Notes under the pieces: model-generated
Seen by the model: only the letters and a program-made list of their open reading frames with translations
Databases searched by the model: none
Told to the model about the DNA's origin: nothing
NCBI GenBank assembly: GCA_019239895.1
Contig: JAFAZH010000022.1
Coordinates: 124,001 to 188,000 of the forward strand
Direction of reading: 5' to 3'
DNA length: 64,000 nt
DNA from: Abditibacteriaceae bacterium
GTDB taxonomy: Bacteria > Armatimonadota > Abditibacteriia > Abditibacteriales > Abditibacteriaceae
Translations under genes and position numbers: made by a program
In this document: positions 24,666 to 34,389 of the stretch, piece by piece
Layout: every line of letters begins with the position of its first letter
How positions within the stretch are numbered: the stretch's first letter is position 1

Positions 24666-24748
24666 CGATTTACGATTTTAGATTGACGATTGACGATTAG
24701 AGAACCAGAACTGATTCGTCAATCGTCAATCAACAATCGTCAATCGCC
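24666..24748. repeat. Word-repeat inverted element (rplB-rplW gap)
   Basis: GATTGACGATT (24688-24698) pairs with AATCGTCAATC (24721-24731). Each side iterates the word further (TTGACGATTGACGATT; AATCGTCAATC, AACAATCGTCAATCG). Same word as at 22943. Confidence 0.8.
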
Positions 24749-25053
24749 TACGCTCCTTCAAAGATTTCTTTTAGCCGCGTCGCTTTAGCATCCGGCGCGA
24801 GGGTCACAATCGCTTTTTTCCAGTCGGCAGTTTTGCCGGGACGCGCCCGACCCGCGCGCTTGGTCTTACCTTTAACCGTGAGGGTATTGACTTCAGCGAC
24901 CTTCACATCATAAGCCCGCTGCACCGCGTCACGAATTTCTAATTTATTCGCCGATGTCTTGCACCGGAAGGTATAGCGCCCCTGCTGGCTCATCCGCACG
25001 CTTTTTTCGGTGATGAGCGGGCGCTCGATAATTTCATATAACGGCTTACTCAT
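24748..25053 (-). CDS. rplW: 50S ribosomal protein L23
   Basis: A 101-residue protein (LYEIIERPLITEKSVRMSQQGRYTFRCKTSANKLEIRDAVQRAYDVKVAEVNTLTVKGKTKR). It docks trigger factor and SRP at the tunnel exit. Its ATG overlaps the rplD stop in ATGA (25050-25053), so translation is coupled. Confidence 0.97.
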   Translation of the reverse strand: MSKPLYEIIERPLITEKSVRMSQQGRYTFRCKTSANKLEIRDAVQRAYDVKVAEVNTLTVKGKTKRAGRARPGKTADWKKAIVTLAPDAKATRLKEIFEGA

Positions 25054-25730
25054 GCTGCCTCCCCACTAGCGTCCCCAGTCGAGGATGCTGCATTTCCATT
25101 GTCGCCGCCGACGCGCTGGCTCAACTCATTCCATGCTGACCGCGTGCAAAGCACCGCTTCGCTCCACAGCACATCCACGAGGCTAGTCTGATTGACCGCT
25201 TGCACCCGCACTTTCGGCAGGTTGCGCGCCGATAACAGCACGTTGGTATCGGCCTCAGAAGTCAAGAACAATAACTTCTTTTCGCCCAGCCCCATGCTAC
25301 CCAGCAAAGTTACGACCTGCTTGGTCTTGGGTGCATCCAACTGGAAGCCATCTAAGACAAAGAGCAGGTCGTTTTGCACCCGCGAATTGAGCGCGGTGCG
25401 GAAAGCCGCCTGGCGCATCTTGCGGGGAGTATTCTGATGGTAATCGCGTGGTTTGGGGCCATGCACCACGCCGCCGCCACGAAAATGCGGCACGCGCTTA
25501 TCGCCCTGACGCGAGCGCCCCGTGCCTTTTTGCCGACGCACCTTAACGCCGCTACCCTGCACCTCATCACGGCGCAAAGTGCTGGCCGTGCCCTGGCGAC
25601 GACCCGCTAATTCAGCGACCGCCACCTGATGCACGAGAGCCATCTTCGATTTGGCACTGGCCAATTTCTCCGGCACTTCCACCGTGCCAGAAGCTTGACC
25701 GCTCCCGTTAAATAATTTAATCTCTGCCAT
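25050..25730 (-). CDS. rplD: 50S ribosomal protein L4
   Basis: A 226-residue protein (VHQVAVAELAGRRQGTASTLRRDEVQGSGVKVRRQKGTGRSRQGDKRVPHFRGGGVVHGPKPRDYHQNTPRKMRQAAFR). The loop with this basic string reaches into the exit tunnel. A 20-residue Gly/Ala/Ser tail extends past the family end. The upstream gap to the transaldolase gene holds a GGGACGC-family element. Confidence 0.96.
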   Translation of the reverse strand: MAEIKLFNGSGQASGTVEVPEKLASAKSKMALVHQVAVAELAGRRQGTASTLRRDEVQGSGVKVRRQKGTGRSRQGDKRVPHFRGGGVVHGPKPRDYHQNTPRKMRQAAFRTALNSRVQNDLLFVLDGFQLDAPKTKQVVTLLGSMGLGEKKLLFLTSEADTNVLLSARNLPKVRVQAVNQTSLVDVLWSEAVLCTRSAWNELSQRVGGDNGNAASSTGDASGEAA

Positions 25731-25809
25731 TTCAATCCTTCGCGCGCCTCTCTGCCAACGGACGCGGTTTAATCTCAGCCTCGTTGTCAGGCCGTTGCTA
25801 CTCTTTTGA

Positions 25810-25913
25810 TGGGACGCTAACTTTGTTCGCTATGCTTCGCAACGCAATTTCATCGCAATTATAAAATAGCGTTAAAATCGCGCACGCAGTTAGCGTATGT
25901 AATTAGCGTCCCA
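25810..25913. repeat. GGGACGC-family inverted element, copy 2
   Basis: TGGGACGCTAA (25810-25820) pairs with TTAGCGTCCCA (25903-25913), perfect over 11 bp. The interior shares CGCAATTTCATCGCAATTAT and GCGCACGCAGTTAGCG with the copy at 9500-9588. It lies between rplD and the transaldolase gene. Confidence 0.8.
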
Positions 25914-25917
25914 CTTA

Positions 25918-26595
25918 TTACTTAACTGTCGGGCCACTTTCAGGCTGTTTGTCCTGGGGCACCTTTTTCCAGTCTTCCAAGAACTTCGCTAAACCGATGT
26001 CGGTTAGAGGATGCTTCACTAATTTCGTGAATGTCTCAAACGGCATCGTTACCACATCGGAGCCAGCAATGGCGGCATCACGAATGTGGAGTGGACTACG
26101 CGCACTGGCCGTCAAAATCTGCGTACTATAGTCGTAGTTGTCATAAATGGCGCGTATCTCACGGATCACTTCCATGCCTTCGGTGCCAATATCATCTAAG
26201 CGTCCGACGAATGGCGAGATATAAGTCGCGCCTGCCTTGGCCGCTAATAAAGCCTGTGTGGACGAGAAGCACAGCGTCACATTCGTCTTAATGCCCTCTT
26301 CGGACAACTTCTTAACCGCTTTGAGGCCATCCAGAATCAGCGGAATCTTAATTACAATGTTAGAACCCCACGCCGCATACTCATGCGCTTGCTCTAACAT
26401 GCCATCCACATCGGTGGCCGTGACTTCGGCAGAAATCGGGCCGGGCACAATCGCGGCGATCTCGCACACCACATCTTTAAAGTGCTTGCCGCTCTTGGCG
26501 ATATGGCTGGGATTCGTGGTCACTCCATCCAGAATGCCCCACGAAGCCGCCTCTTTGACTTCCTTAATGTCCGCTGTATCTAAGAAAAACTTCAT
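25918..26595 (-). CDS. tal: Transaldolase (small TalC-type), inserted between rplC and rplD
   Basis: A 225-residue TIM-barrel aldolase. The start at [13 protein letters not shown] has a GAGGTG site; the frame extends 12 codons further upstream without one. The Schiff-base lysine is in VIKIPL. The sequence [31 protein letters not shown] carries phenylalanine where fructose-6-phosphate aldolases have tyrosine, so true transaldolase activity (sedoheptulose-7-phosphate plus glyceraldehyde-3-phosphate) is likely. A pentose-phosphate enzyme within the S10 block is unusual and would link its dose to ribosome synthesis. Confidence 0.93.
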   Translation of the reverse strand: MKFFLDTADIKEVKEAASWGILDGVTTNPSHIAKSGKHFKDVVCEIAAIVPGPISAEVTATDVDGMLEQAHEYAAWGSNIVIKIPLILDGLKAVKKLSEEGIKTNVTLCFSSTQALLAAKAGATYISPFVGRLDDIGTEGMEVIREIRAIYDNYDYSTQILTASARSPLHIRDAAIAGSDVVTMPFETFTKLVKHPLTDIGLAKFLEDWKKVPQDKQPESGPTVK

Positions 26596-26674
26596 CGTCA
26601 ACACCTCTTTAGCCCGTCCTCGACTCCCCATTGCTGTTTTGGAGGGCGGGTTGACTCACAGCTTTAATAACAAC

Positions 26675-27364
26675 TTACGGCTTGGCTTTCTCAATGCGCA
26701 ACAGGCCACCGGGAGCACCGGGCACAGCGCCCTTGACCACCAGCAAGTTGCGACCCGCATCCACTTCGACAACCGTCAACCCTAACTGGGTGACGTTCTC
26801 CGCGCCCATACGACCGGGACGACGCGCGCCGGGGAAAGTGCGGGCCGGATCAGTTGCACCACCCGAAGCGGGTTTGCGGTGAATCTTGGCACCGTGGCTG
26901 GCACCCTGGCCCGAAAAGTTGTGCCGTTTCATGGCACCGGCAAAACCACGCCCCTTACTCTTGCCCTGAATCTTAATCTTATCGCCAGCCTTAAAAAGAC
27001 CATCTACGGTCAGGCTGCTACCGGCGGCTGGCTCATCGCCCTCGGCATTAAGGGCGAACTCAGCTAAATGCCGCGCCGGAGCCGCGCCACCATGCTTCTC
27101 AAAGTGTCCACGGGTGGGGCCATTGGCCTCGCCGCGACCACGGTGGCCAGCTTCGCCACGCGCCACTTTGTCTTTGCGGCGCGGCGCTTTCAAATCAATA
27201 TACCCAAGCTGCACGGCCTCGTAGCCATCACGCTCTTTGGTCTTGCGCTGCACGACGGAACAGGGGCCACACTCGATAACGGTGACAGGCACACTATTGC
27301 CCTGCTCGGTAAAGATCGAGGTCATCCCGACCTTACGTCCTAAAAGTCCACTGACTGTTGCCAT
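26675..27364 (-). CDS. rplC: 50S ribosomal protein L3
   Basis: A 229-residue protein (GLLGRKVGMTSIFTEQGNSVPVTVIECGPC, VDGLFKAGDKIKIQGKSKGRGFAGAMKRHNFSGQGASHGAKIHRKPASGGATDPARTFPGARRPGRMG). A Gly/Arg-rich insertion (GEAGHRGRGEANGPTRGHFEKHG) lies near residue 70. Complete. Confidence 0.97.
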   Translation of the reverse strand: MATVSGLLGRKVGMTSIFTEQGNSVPVTVIECGPCSVVQRKTKERDGYEAVQLGYIDLKAPRRKDKVARGEAGHRGRGEANGPTRGHFEKHGGAAPARHLAEFALNAEGDEPAAGSSLTVDGLFKAGDKIKIQGKSKGRGFAGAMKRHNFSGQGASHGAKIHRKPASGGATDPARTFPGARRPGRMGAENVTQLGLTVVEVDAGRNLLVVKGAVPGAPGGLLRIEKAKP

Positions 27365-27453
27365 TTTCTTAACTCCGGTTAGAGGTCATTCCGTGCTCTC
27401 GCCTAATAATGAAGTCGCATGGGGTAGACATGTACCTACTCGACACTCTCTAT

Positions 27454-27762
27454 TTACAACTTAATTTCAATATCCACGCCCGAAGGCAGGTTTAAGTTCA
27501 TCAGCTCGGTTACCGTACGGGGATCGGGTTCCAGGATGTCAATGAGACGCTTATGGGTGCGCATCTCAAAATGCTCCATAGATTCCTTATCTACGAACGG
27601 CGAGCGAATCACGCAATAAATGCTTTTTTCTGTGGGCAACGGCACCGGGCCACTCAACTTCGAGCCAGTGCGTCGCGCCGTGGTCACGATTTGCTGCGCC
27701 GACTGATCAAGCAACTTATGATCGAACGCCCGCAACCGAATTCGGATTTTATCGCCAGCCAT
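27454..27762 (-). CDS. rpsJ: 30S ribosomal protein S10
   Basis: A 102-residue protein started at [29 protein letters not shown] site lies close upstream; an ATG five codons earlier also is possible. It carries [40 protein letters not shown]10 is also NusE in antitermination. Confidence 0.96.
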   Translation of the reverse strand: MAGDKIRIRLRAFDHKLLDQSAQQIVTTARRTGSKLSGPVPLPTEKSIYCVIRSPFVDKESMEHFEMRTHKRLIDILEPDPRTVTELMNLNLPSGVDIEIKL

Positions 27763-27777
27763 ATTCTCCTCAGTCAT

Positions 27778-27848
27778 GAGTCCTGAGTGCTGAGTCCTGA
27801 GCGTTAAGGCTGTTCCTTCTCAGCACTCAGGACTCGCCACTCAGGACT
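27778..27848. repeat. Word-repeat inverted element (rpsJ-tuf gap)
   Basis: GAGTCCTGAGTGCTGAG (27778-27794) pairs perfectly over 17 bp with CTCAGCACTCAGGACTC (27819-27835), followed by another ACTCAGGACT. The heptamer TCCTGAG is iterated. Confidence 0.85.
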
Positions 27849-27860
27849 TATTTACCCGAC

Positions 27861-27902
27861 AAAAAGGCCGGTGAGTCTTGGATACTTCGTGACCCACCGG
27901 CC
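27861..27902 (-). terminator. Intrinsic terminator after tuf
   Basis: Read on the minus strand: GGCCGGTG, a spacer that can extend pairing (GTC with GAC), CACCGGCC, then TTTTTG. A GC-rich 8-bp stem with a U-tract, just past the tuf stop. Either tuf is transcribed alone or this terminator is only partial, letting some transcripts enter rpsJ. Confidence 0.75.
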
Positions 27903-27917
27903 CGATTGAACTGCAAT

Positions 27918-29108
27918 TTACTTCAGGATTTTTGTGATAACGCCAGCGCCTACGGTTCGGCCACCTTCGCGGATAGCGAAGCGTAGACCTTCCTCCATAG
28001 CGACGGGGGCGAGCAAGTTGATCGTCATCTTGATGTTATCGCCCGGCATCACCATTTCCGCGCCGCCTGCTAATTCGTCTACCGAACCAGTTACATCGGT
28101 GGTACGGAAGTAGAACTGCGGACGATAGTTCTTGAAGAACGGGGTATGGCGTCCACCTTCGTCCTTGGACAGGACGTACACCTCGGCCTCGAAGCCAGTG
28201 TGCGGATTGATCGAACCCGGCTTGCAGATAACCTGGCCACGCTCGATGTCCTCACGCTTGAGACCGCGCAGGAGGGCACCGCAGTTATAGCCAGCAACCG
28301 CCACATCCAGCGACTTCTTGAACATTTCCAGACCGGTTACAGCCGTCTTCTGGGTGTCACGAATACCGACGATTTCAACTTCTTCCCCAACCTTGACCTG
28401 ACCGCGCTCGATACGACCGGTGGCCACGGTACCGCGACCGGAGATGGTAAACACATCTTCAACCGCCATCAGGAAAGGCTTGTCGGTGTCGCGGACAGGT
28501 TCAGGCACGAAGTTGTCCAGCGCGTCCATGAGTTCCTGGATGGGAGCCTCATCTTCGGGGGTCTCGCCGTTGAGGGCCTTAAGACCGGAGCCACGCACGA
28601 TGGGCACATCGTCGCCCGGAAAATCATACTTGCTCAGCAACTCGCGCAATTCCAACTCGACGAGTTCAAGCAATTCCGGGTCATCCACCATGTCCACTTT
28701 GTTCAGGAAGACCACGATGTAAGGCACGCCGACCTGCTTGGCGAGCAGGATGTGCTCACGGGTCTGGGGCATCGGGCCATCAGCGGCGCTCACCACGAGA
28801 ATCGCGCCATCCATCTGCGCCGCGCCGGTAATCATGTTCTTCACATAGTCGGCGTGGCCGGGACAGTCAACGTGCGCGTAGTGGCGGTTGTCGGTTTCGT
28901 ATTCGACGTGCGCGGTGGCGATGGTAATACCACGCTCGCGCTCTTCAGGGGCTTTGTCAATTTGATCAAACGCCGTAAATTGAGCGAATCCCTTCTTCGC
29001 CTGCACTTTGGTAATCGCGGCGGTCAGGGTGGTCTTGCCGTGGTCAACGTGGCCGATGGTTCCAACGTTAACGTGGGGCTTTGTGCTCTCGTACTTCTGC
29101 CTTGCCAT
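27918..29108 (-). CDS. tuf: Elongation factor Tu
   Basis: A 396-residue GTPase that delivers aminoacyl-tRNA. G1 GHVDHGKT (residues about 19-26), switch [19 protein letters not shown], and the domain 2/3 core with [13 protein letters not shown] and [10 protein letters not shown]. Complete, no odd features. The first gene of the long minus-strand block. Confidence 0.98.
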   Translation of the reverse strand: MARQKYESTKPHVNVGTIGHVDHGKTTLTAAITKVQAKKGFAQFTAFDQIDKAPEERERGITIATAHVEYETDNRHYAHVDCPGHADYVKNMITGAAQMDGAILVVSAADGPMPQTREHILLAKQVGVPYIVVFLNKVDMVDDPELLELVELELRELLSKYDFPGDDVPIVRGSGLKALNGETPEDEAPIQELMDALDNFVPEPVRDTDKPFLMAVEDVFTISGRGTVATGRIERGQVKVGEEVEIVGIRDTQKTAVTGLEMFKKSLDVAVAGYNCGALLRGLKREDIERGQVICKPGSINPHTGFEAEVYVLSKDEGGRHTPFFKNYRPQFYFRTTDVTGSVDELAGGAEMVMPGDNIKMTINLLAPVAMEEGLRFAIREGGRTVGAGVITKILK

Positions 29109-29401
29109 CTGTAAAATTCCTCCGGTAGTCTTTACTCTGTGACGATTCAGTTTTCAATTTAAACCTGTCGTCTTTTAGAGTCCGTTTTAATTACAATCTG
29201 TTCTTATTTTTTCGGCTGCGCCAGACAGCGTTCGCCTTTTTCAGCTCGTTTGTGCCAGCTTTATCGCAAACTTCCTCAATTACGAATTAAGACGATAAAG
29301 GCTCCCACTGTTTGACGAACCCCGTCGCCCCAACACTTACACAAAATGCCTGAATGAGACAGTCCCGCCTCACAGCAGATTACATGGCTCACGAAACATT
29401 A

Positions 29402-29430
29402 AATATAACGTTTTTCCTGCAACTTGTCAA
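29402..29430 (-). promoter_or_regulatory. Consensus sigma70-type promoter of the tuf/ribosomal operon
   Basis: On the minus strand: TTGACA (29425-29430), a 17-base spacer, TATATT (29402-29407). The start would fall near 29395, giving a leader of about 287 bases before tuf. No better promoter is seen in the 750-base region upstream. Confidence 0.7.
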
Positions 29431-29858
29431 TGGCCCACTTAGCACTCGGCGCTGCCAAATTCGCTCTTAATCCGCTCTTCAACGGTGCAACTTCCAGTCC
29501 CATCAACGTCTTAGTCCACTGCGGGGTGAATTTCCGCCACGCCCAGATAGCGATAAAAAACCCTTCGCCAGAGTCACCTTTTGCAATTCCTGCAAAAAGC
29601 GCTATGCGTGCGAAGGGCGGGCACGCCTGCAATTTCGGACAAGAATAATGGAATCAGTTAAAAGAAACGCCGCCTACAAATTATACCGCCAATGCCGTGG
29701 GAGTGCAAGGCGAATTTAGTTCAAGGAGTAGTTAAAGCCGAGTTGGTGAGTAACGATCCCACCGAGGCCATCCTAATTTCCACTCATCAACTCGCCTTTA
29801 GCCATCTCAGCACAGCCTATGCAGGGCAACTGATAAGCGTTTACAGCAAGTGACAAAC
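29431..29858. other. Intergenic region upstream of the tuf promoter
   Basis: No firm gene is seen. A 53-residue plus-strand ORF starting MPWECKANLVQGVV spans 29692-29853, and a 77-residue minus-strand frame at 29399-29632 has ordinary composition but runs over the promoter. Both lack a ribosome-binding site and recognisable motifs. Confidence 0.4.
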
Positions 29859-31169
29859 TCACGGGAGCTTTGATTTCCAGTAATCTGGCAGATCCGGCTT
29901 TGTGTCAACGAGAATTTCCAAAATGGCGCGGCGGCTCTCCGGCGTCAGATGCTGGAAATCAGGGCTATGATCTTTGTCCGTTAGAATGTCCCAGAGGCGC
30001 TGGTAAATCTTAGCTTTGAGAGCGGGCGGCAGGCTGTCAAAGTCTGGTGAGTAGATCAGGAAACTGCATGGGTATTTGAACAGCCGCGTCTTGAGATCAA
30101 AATCGCGCAACGAGCGCCCTTTAGTATCTTTGGGGCCGAGTGCTGCAAACTGGGTCGCAAAGTCGGTGGTGCCCTGGAGCGGCGCGGTCAAGGGGGCCTC
30201 TTCGGTAAAGAGCAAATATTGAAGGAACGAATCAATCTGGCTTTCTAAATACTTTACCTCACCGTAACGCGCGATTCGTAGCAGAGCCTCATAGCGCAAT
30301 CGGGTGATGAAGTTGTGCATATGCGTCTGATGATCCAGCACCATCAGCGCCACAATATCGCTGTGCGCAGAGGGGTAGCGCGCGGTGTTGAAGTAAGGAT
30401 GCAGGCTGGCCACATTATTGGACAATCCTGGCCGCTTGCGGTACCGCTCAAACGCGGGGGTACCAATGAGATTGCCCAGGTGTGCTTGGCCACCAAACTT
30501 ACCAGTCACATACCATCCGCCCCAGCGTTCGGCCAAGGGTATGCTGTGATCCACCACGCCCGTGCCGCTATTATATTCAACACTGCCATCCGCTTCGGTA
30601 GTCAGGGAACGCACGACAAAGCCTGGCACACCCATCGTTTTGGAGGTCGCGTGACACTCCAGGCAATCGTTACGGCGCACCAGGCGTGGCTTCTTAGATT
30701 GAGTCTGATCGAGCGTATAGAACACACCACCCAATTTTGGATCGGCTGCCGCAATCTCCAGCAGCGGCGCACCGGGGATGAAACCGACATAGACATCATC
30801 GCCAAAGTAGATGGCACGCGGCGTTTTGGGAGAAATCAGGTCGCGCTGGAAAGAAGTCTTAGAGAAGACCATCATCTGCGAGGCTTTGGACACCTTCAAA
30901 GCCGCCAGCAGGGAAAGCAAGTAGCCATGTTCCGGCTCATGTTGCAGCGTGATCTGCCCGCGATCCAAACGCTCCTGCAACTCGGCTACTGACCCAGACG
31001 GCACGCCCCTGGTGTAGCTAAAGGGAGGATCATCTAAGGGTATGACCTCCGTTGACCCCATATAATCGGAAGCCACTGCTGCCGCGCCACCTATGGCCAG
31101 GGCTAACGTTACGGCCCACAGCAGGCTGCGCGTTATGAAGAGAAAGTTTCTGAGACGGCGGAAGTTCAT
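29859..31169 (-). CDS. Membrane-anchored or exported monoheme protein, unknown function
   Basis: A 436-residue protein with an N-terminal hydrophobic segment (residues about 13-33, LLWAVTLALAIGGAAAVA) and a single heme-attachment motif CLECH at residues 169-173. Large regions without further cysteines follow. SIPLAERWGGWYVTGKFG, HMHNFITRLRYEALLR and TPESRRAILEILVDTKPDLPDYWK are conserved-looking. I recall similar monoheme proteins of unknown role in Planctomycetes and Acidobacteria. It probably faces the periplasm. No redox partner gene is adjacent. Confidence 0.8.
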   Translation of the reverse strand: MNFRRLRNFLFITRSLLWAVTLALAIGGAAAVASDYMGSTEVIPLDDPPFSYTRGVPSGSVAELQERLDRGQITLQHEPEHGYLLSLLAALKVSKASQMMVFSKTSFQRDLISPKTPRAIYFGDDVYVGFIPGAPLLEIAAADPKLGGVFYTLDQTQSKKPRLVRRNDCLECHATSKTMGVPGFVVRSLTTEADGSVEYNSGTGVVDHSIPLAERWGGWYVTGKFGGQAHLGNLIGTPAFERYRKRPGLSNNVASLHPYFNTARYPSAHSDIVALMVLDHQTHMHNFITRLRYEALLRIARYGEVKYLESQIDSFLQYLLFTEEAPLTAPLQGTTDFATQFAALGPKDTKGRSLRDFDLKTRLFKYPCSFLIYSPDFDSLPPALKAKIYQRLWDILTDKDHSPDFQHLTPESRRAILEILVDTKPDLPDYWKSKLP

Positions 31170-31292
31170 ATTGGGGAACAGTATTCAGTGTTGAAACGGT
31201 GTAACCAATGAGGGTAAGTGACAAACAGGCTTGGGACTTTTGTGACCCAAATGATAATGGACGCAGCTTATCGGTATCATGTTCCACTCTGT

Positions 31293-31315
31293 ATTATATT
31301 CCATTAGAATATAAT
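31293..31315. promoter_or_regulatory. AT-rich palindrome between divergent genes
   Basis: ATTATATTC-CATTA-GAATATAAT, a perfect 9-bp inverted repeat with a 5-base centre, in the 290-base gap between the divergent genes at 31169 and 31460. Operator-like. The rest of the gap shows nothing. Confidence 0.4.
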
Positions 31316-31459
31316 TTGAAGCCTGCCAGCCACGAGGAGGGCAAGGGGAACTGGAAAATTTGATACGCCATTAGGAAGCATAAAGGCACCATCTAACAGT
31401 TATGACATCTGGCTAATGACCTACGGCCTATAATTTGTGATTTTGCAGGGAGTGAGACG

Positions 31460-31897
31460 ATGTTACTGACAGCGTTATGTTTTATGTGGGCAGGGATGGT
31501 GTTAGGCATTTCATTTTTGGGGACCCCGGTCAAGTTCACCGCGCCCAGTGTCACCCTACCCATTGGACTCGATGTCGGGCGGCATGTCTTTGCCATGTTC
31601 AACAAGGTCGAAGTTGGCTGGGCGATAGTGATCTGTGGCCTGATGATTTACTCACGCGTTGGGCGTGCCGTGTGGTTACCGTTGAGTGAAGTGGTAGGCA
31701 TTGTGGCGCTCCAAACATGGTGGCTGCTGCCGCTCCTGGACGCTCGCGTCACTATGATTTTGGCGGGGCAGACACCGCCGCGTGCTGCTCATCACATTAT
31801 TTACGTTGTCTTAGAACTGCTCAAAATGATTGGCCTGCTCGCCGCGGGCACGGCGTGTTTGTGGGCGTTAAAACGCCTAACACCCATCACGCCGTAA
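31460..31897 (+). CDS. Four-span integral membrane protein
   Basis: A 145-residue protein with hydrophobic spans at about 1-19, 46-65, 74-92 and 116-137. It is preceded by a good site, GGGAGTGAG. The pattern (LGISFLGTPVKFTAPSVTLPIGLDVGRHVFAMFNKVEVGW) resembles DUF4149-like membrane proteins, but I am not certain. It lies 13 bases before the DUF2249-cupin gene, so the two form a probable operon. Confidence 0.8.
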   Translation: MLLTALCFMWAGMVLGISFLGTPVKFTAPSVTLPIGLDVGRHVFAMFNKVEVGWAIVICGLMIYSRVGRAVWLPLSEVVGIVALQTWWLLPLLDARVTMILAGQTPPRAAHHIIYVVLELLKMIGLLAAGTACLWALKRLTPITP

Positions 31898-31910
31898 GGG
31901 AGTTTTTATA

Positions 31911-32678
31911 ATGTCTGAAACTACTGCTGCCACCTCCGTGGAAGCTGCCGAACCCCTGGTCATTGATGTGCGCACGATTCCCAAATCACAGCGCCACCCG
32001 TTAATTTTTGATGCAATGGAACCGCTATCCGTTGGGCAAAGCGTGGTCATAAAAAACGACCACAATCCGATTCCTTTGCGCGGGCAAGTCGAGGCGATTT
32101 ATGGTCAGCAATTTGAGTGGCGCTATCTCGAAGAAGGGCCGGAGGTTTTTCGCCTTCAGTTCACGCGCCGCGCTCCGACTCCTGCTGGATGGCAGCGACC
32201 TGAATCTAAGAAAAGCAACCTGCCAATGATACCTGGTCTGCCAACAGCGCAAGATTTGGGAACGCCTACGGCGCCTTCTACTATTGCTACCGCGCCTGGT
32301 GTAAGTCCGCCAGCCGCTGTGCCATCGCCCGTAGAGGTGGATTTACTGGCTCACAGCGAGGTAGCTACGCAGTCTGGGCCGCAATGGGCGCACGAAAGTG
32401 AAGACTTGGACGTGACGCTGCTGTCGTGGGAAGCTGATCAGGGTATTGAGCCACATCTTAACCAGGAAGTGGATGTGGTGTGGGTTGGGGTTGCAGGCGC
32501 TGGCACCGTCGTTATTAACGGACAAAAACATGAACTTCGTCCCGGCTGTGCCCTGTTAATCCCCAAGGGTTGTGAGCGGGGCGTTGCTAACAACTCCGAG
32601 CGGTTCAGTTATCTCAGCGTGCATCGCCGTCGGCGCGGCCTCATGCCCACGCTCAAGGGTAAGCCGCTCCCTGATTAA
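31911..32678 (+). CDS. DUF2249-cupin fusion protein
   Basis: A 255-residue soluble protein. Residues about 15-80 form a DUF2249/TusA-like domain (VIDVRTIPKSQRHPLIFDAMEPLSVGQSVVIKNDHNPIPLRGQVE). A Pro/Ala/Thr-rich linker (about 85-140) follows, then a C-terminal cupin barrel (about 155-240, EVDVVWVGVAGAGTVVINGQKHELRPGCALLIPKG). The cupin lacks an obvious full metal-binding set. DUF2249 proteins often accompany denitrification or heme genes. AAGGGAG precedes the ATG. Confidence 0.8.
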   Translation: MSETTAATSVEAAEPLVIDVRTIPKSQRHPLIFDAMEPLSVGQSVVIKNDHNPIPLRGQVEAIYGQQFEWRYLEEGPEVFRLQFTRRAPTPAGWQRPESKKSNLPMIPGLPTAQDLGTPTAPSTIATAPGVSPPAAVPSPVEVDLLAHSEVATQSGPQWAHESEDLDVTLLSWEADQGIEPHLNQEVDVVWVGVAGAGTVVINGQKHELRPGCALLIPKGCERGVANNSERFSYLSVHRRRRGLMPTLKGKPLPD

Positions 32679-32754
32679 GGCGGGAACATCATGCAACCTA
32701 TTGCTTATCTTCTGGCAGTGGCAAACCTTGCCGTGAAGCTTGGGCTGTAGCCAA

Positions 32755-33009
32755 TTACGACTCTGCAAATTTTACTCTTAAATCGGCTACAGTTTCTGCT
32801 ACGATAGCGCGCATTTGCGCCTCAACGGTTTTACGCGATTCTTCTAATACAGCCACGCGACTCTTTAAGTCACTATGTTCCTCACGGATGGCAGACATCT
32901 CGTTCTTCATGCTGCGAATATCTTCTTCAACTCGTTTGAGAGTATTATCCACTGTATAGAAAGCGCGGAGTGCCTCTGCAATGGAGCCTGCGGGATTAGG
33001 GATGTTCAT
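32755..33009 (-). CDS. Small coiled-coil protein
   Basis: An 84-residue protein with a long heptad region (VDNTLKRVEEDIRSMKNEMSAIREEHSDLKSRVAVLEESRKTVEAQMRAIVAE). Its start overlaps the stop of the next upstream gene in ATGA at 33006-33009, so the two are translationally coupled. It may form a homo- or heteromeric coiled coil with that partner. No family recognised. Confidence 0.7.
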   Translation of the reverse strand: MNIPNPAGSIAEALRAFYTVDNTLKRVEEDIRSMKNEMSAIREEHSDLKSRVAVLEESRKTVEAQMRAIVAETVADLRVKFAES

Positions 33010-33254
33010 GGGCTATCGCTACCCCGCATCGCACGCATATCCCGAATAACATCTTGCAGACCGTCATGGATACGTTCCAAGCGGGTGTTTATTGACCAAG
33101 CCAGACGAGTCAGTTCTTCCAATGCTTGTGCTTCACTAATCTCGTTATTCGCATCAACAGGTTTTACTTTGGCACTGCCATTCTTATTTGTTTTTGGACG
33201 CAAACTTTTAGCAGGTCTTTTGCCTGAGTTTAGATTTTTAGTCTGATTTGCCAT
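33006..33254 (-). CDS. Small basic protein paired with coiled-coil gene
   Basis: An 82-residue protein. The N-terminal third is Lys/Asn/Arg-rich (ANQTKNLNSGKRPAKSLRPKTNKNGSAKVK), suggestive of nucleic-acid or polyanion contact. The C-terminal half is helical (ISEAQALEELTRLAWSINTRLERIHDGLQDVIRDMRAMRG). The stop overlaps the coiled-coil gene start by ATGA. Function unknown. Confidence 0.7.
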   Translation of the reverse strand: MANQTKNLNSGKRPAKSLRPKTNKNGSAKVKPVDANNEISEAQALEELTRLAWSINTRLERIHDGLQDVIRDMRAMRGSDSP

Positions 33255-33303
33255 AGTTCCCGCCGTCCGTTAGTGTTACTTACGTTATTACGTTACTCAC
33301 AGT

Positions 33304-34389
<1,086 letters not shown>

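Noticed and set aside
13421-24748. CRISPR array as an explanation for the short repeated words
   Set aside because: The words have no regular spacer length, are arranged as inverted arms, and no cas genes are present.
28146-29114. 322-residue open frame on the plus strand opposite tuf
   Set aside because: Antisense shadow of a highly conserved gene with strong codon bias; tuf is certain.
29399-29632. 77-residue minus-strand frame upstream of tuf
   Set aside because: It ends inside the consensus promoter and has no ribosome-binding site or family resemblance.
32690-32749. 19-residue ORF after the DUF2249-cupin gene
   Set aside because: Too short and without a ribosome-binding site or conserved feature.
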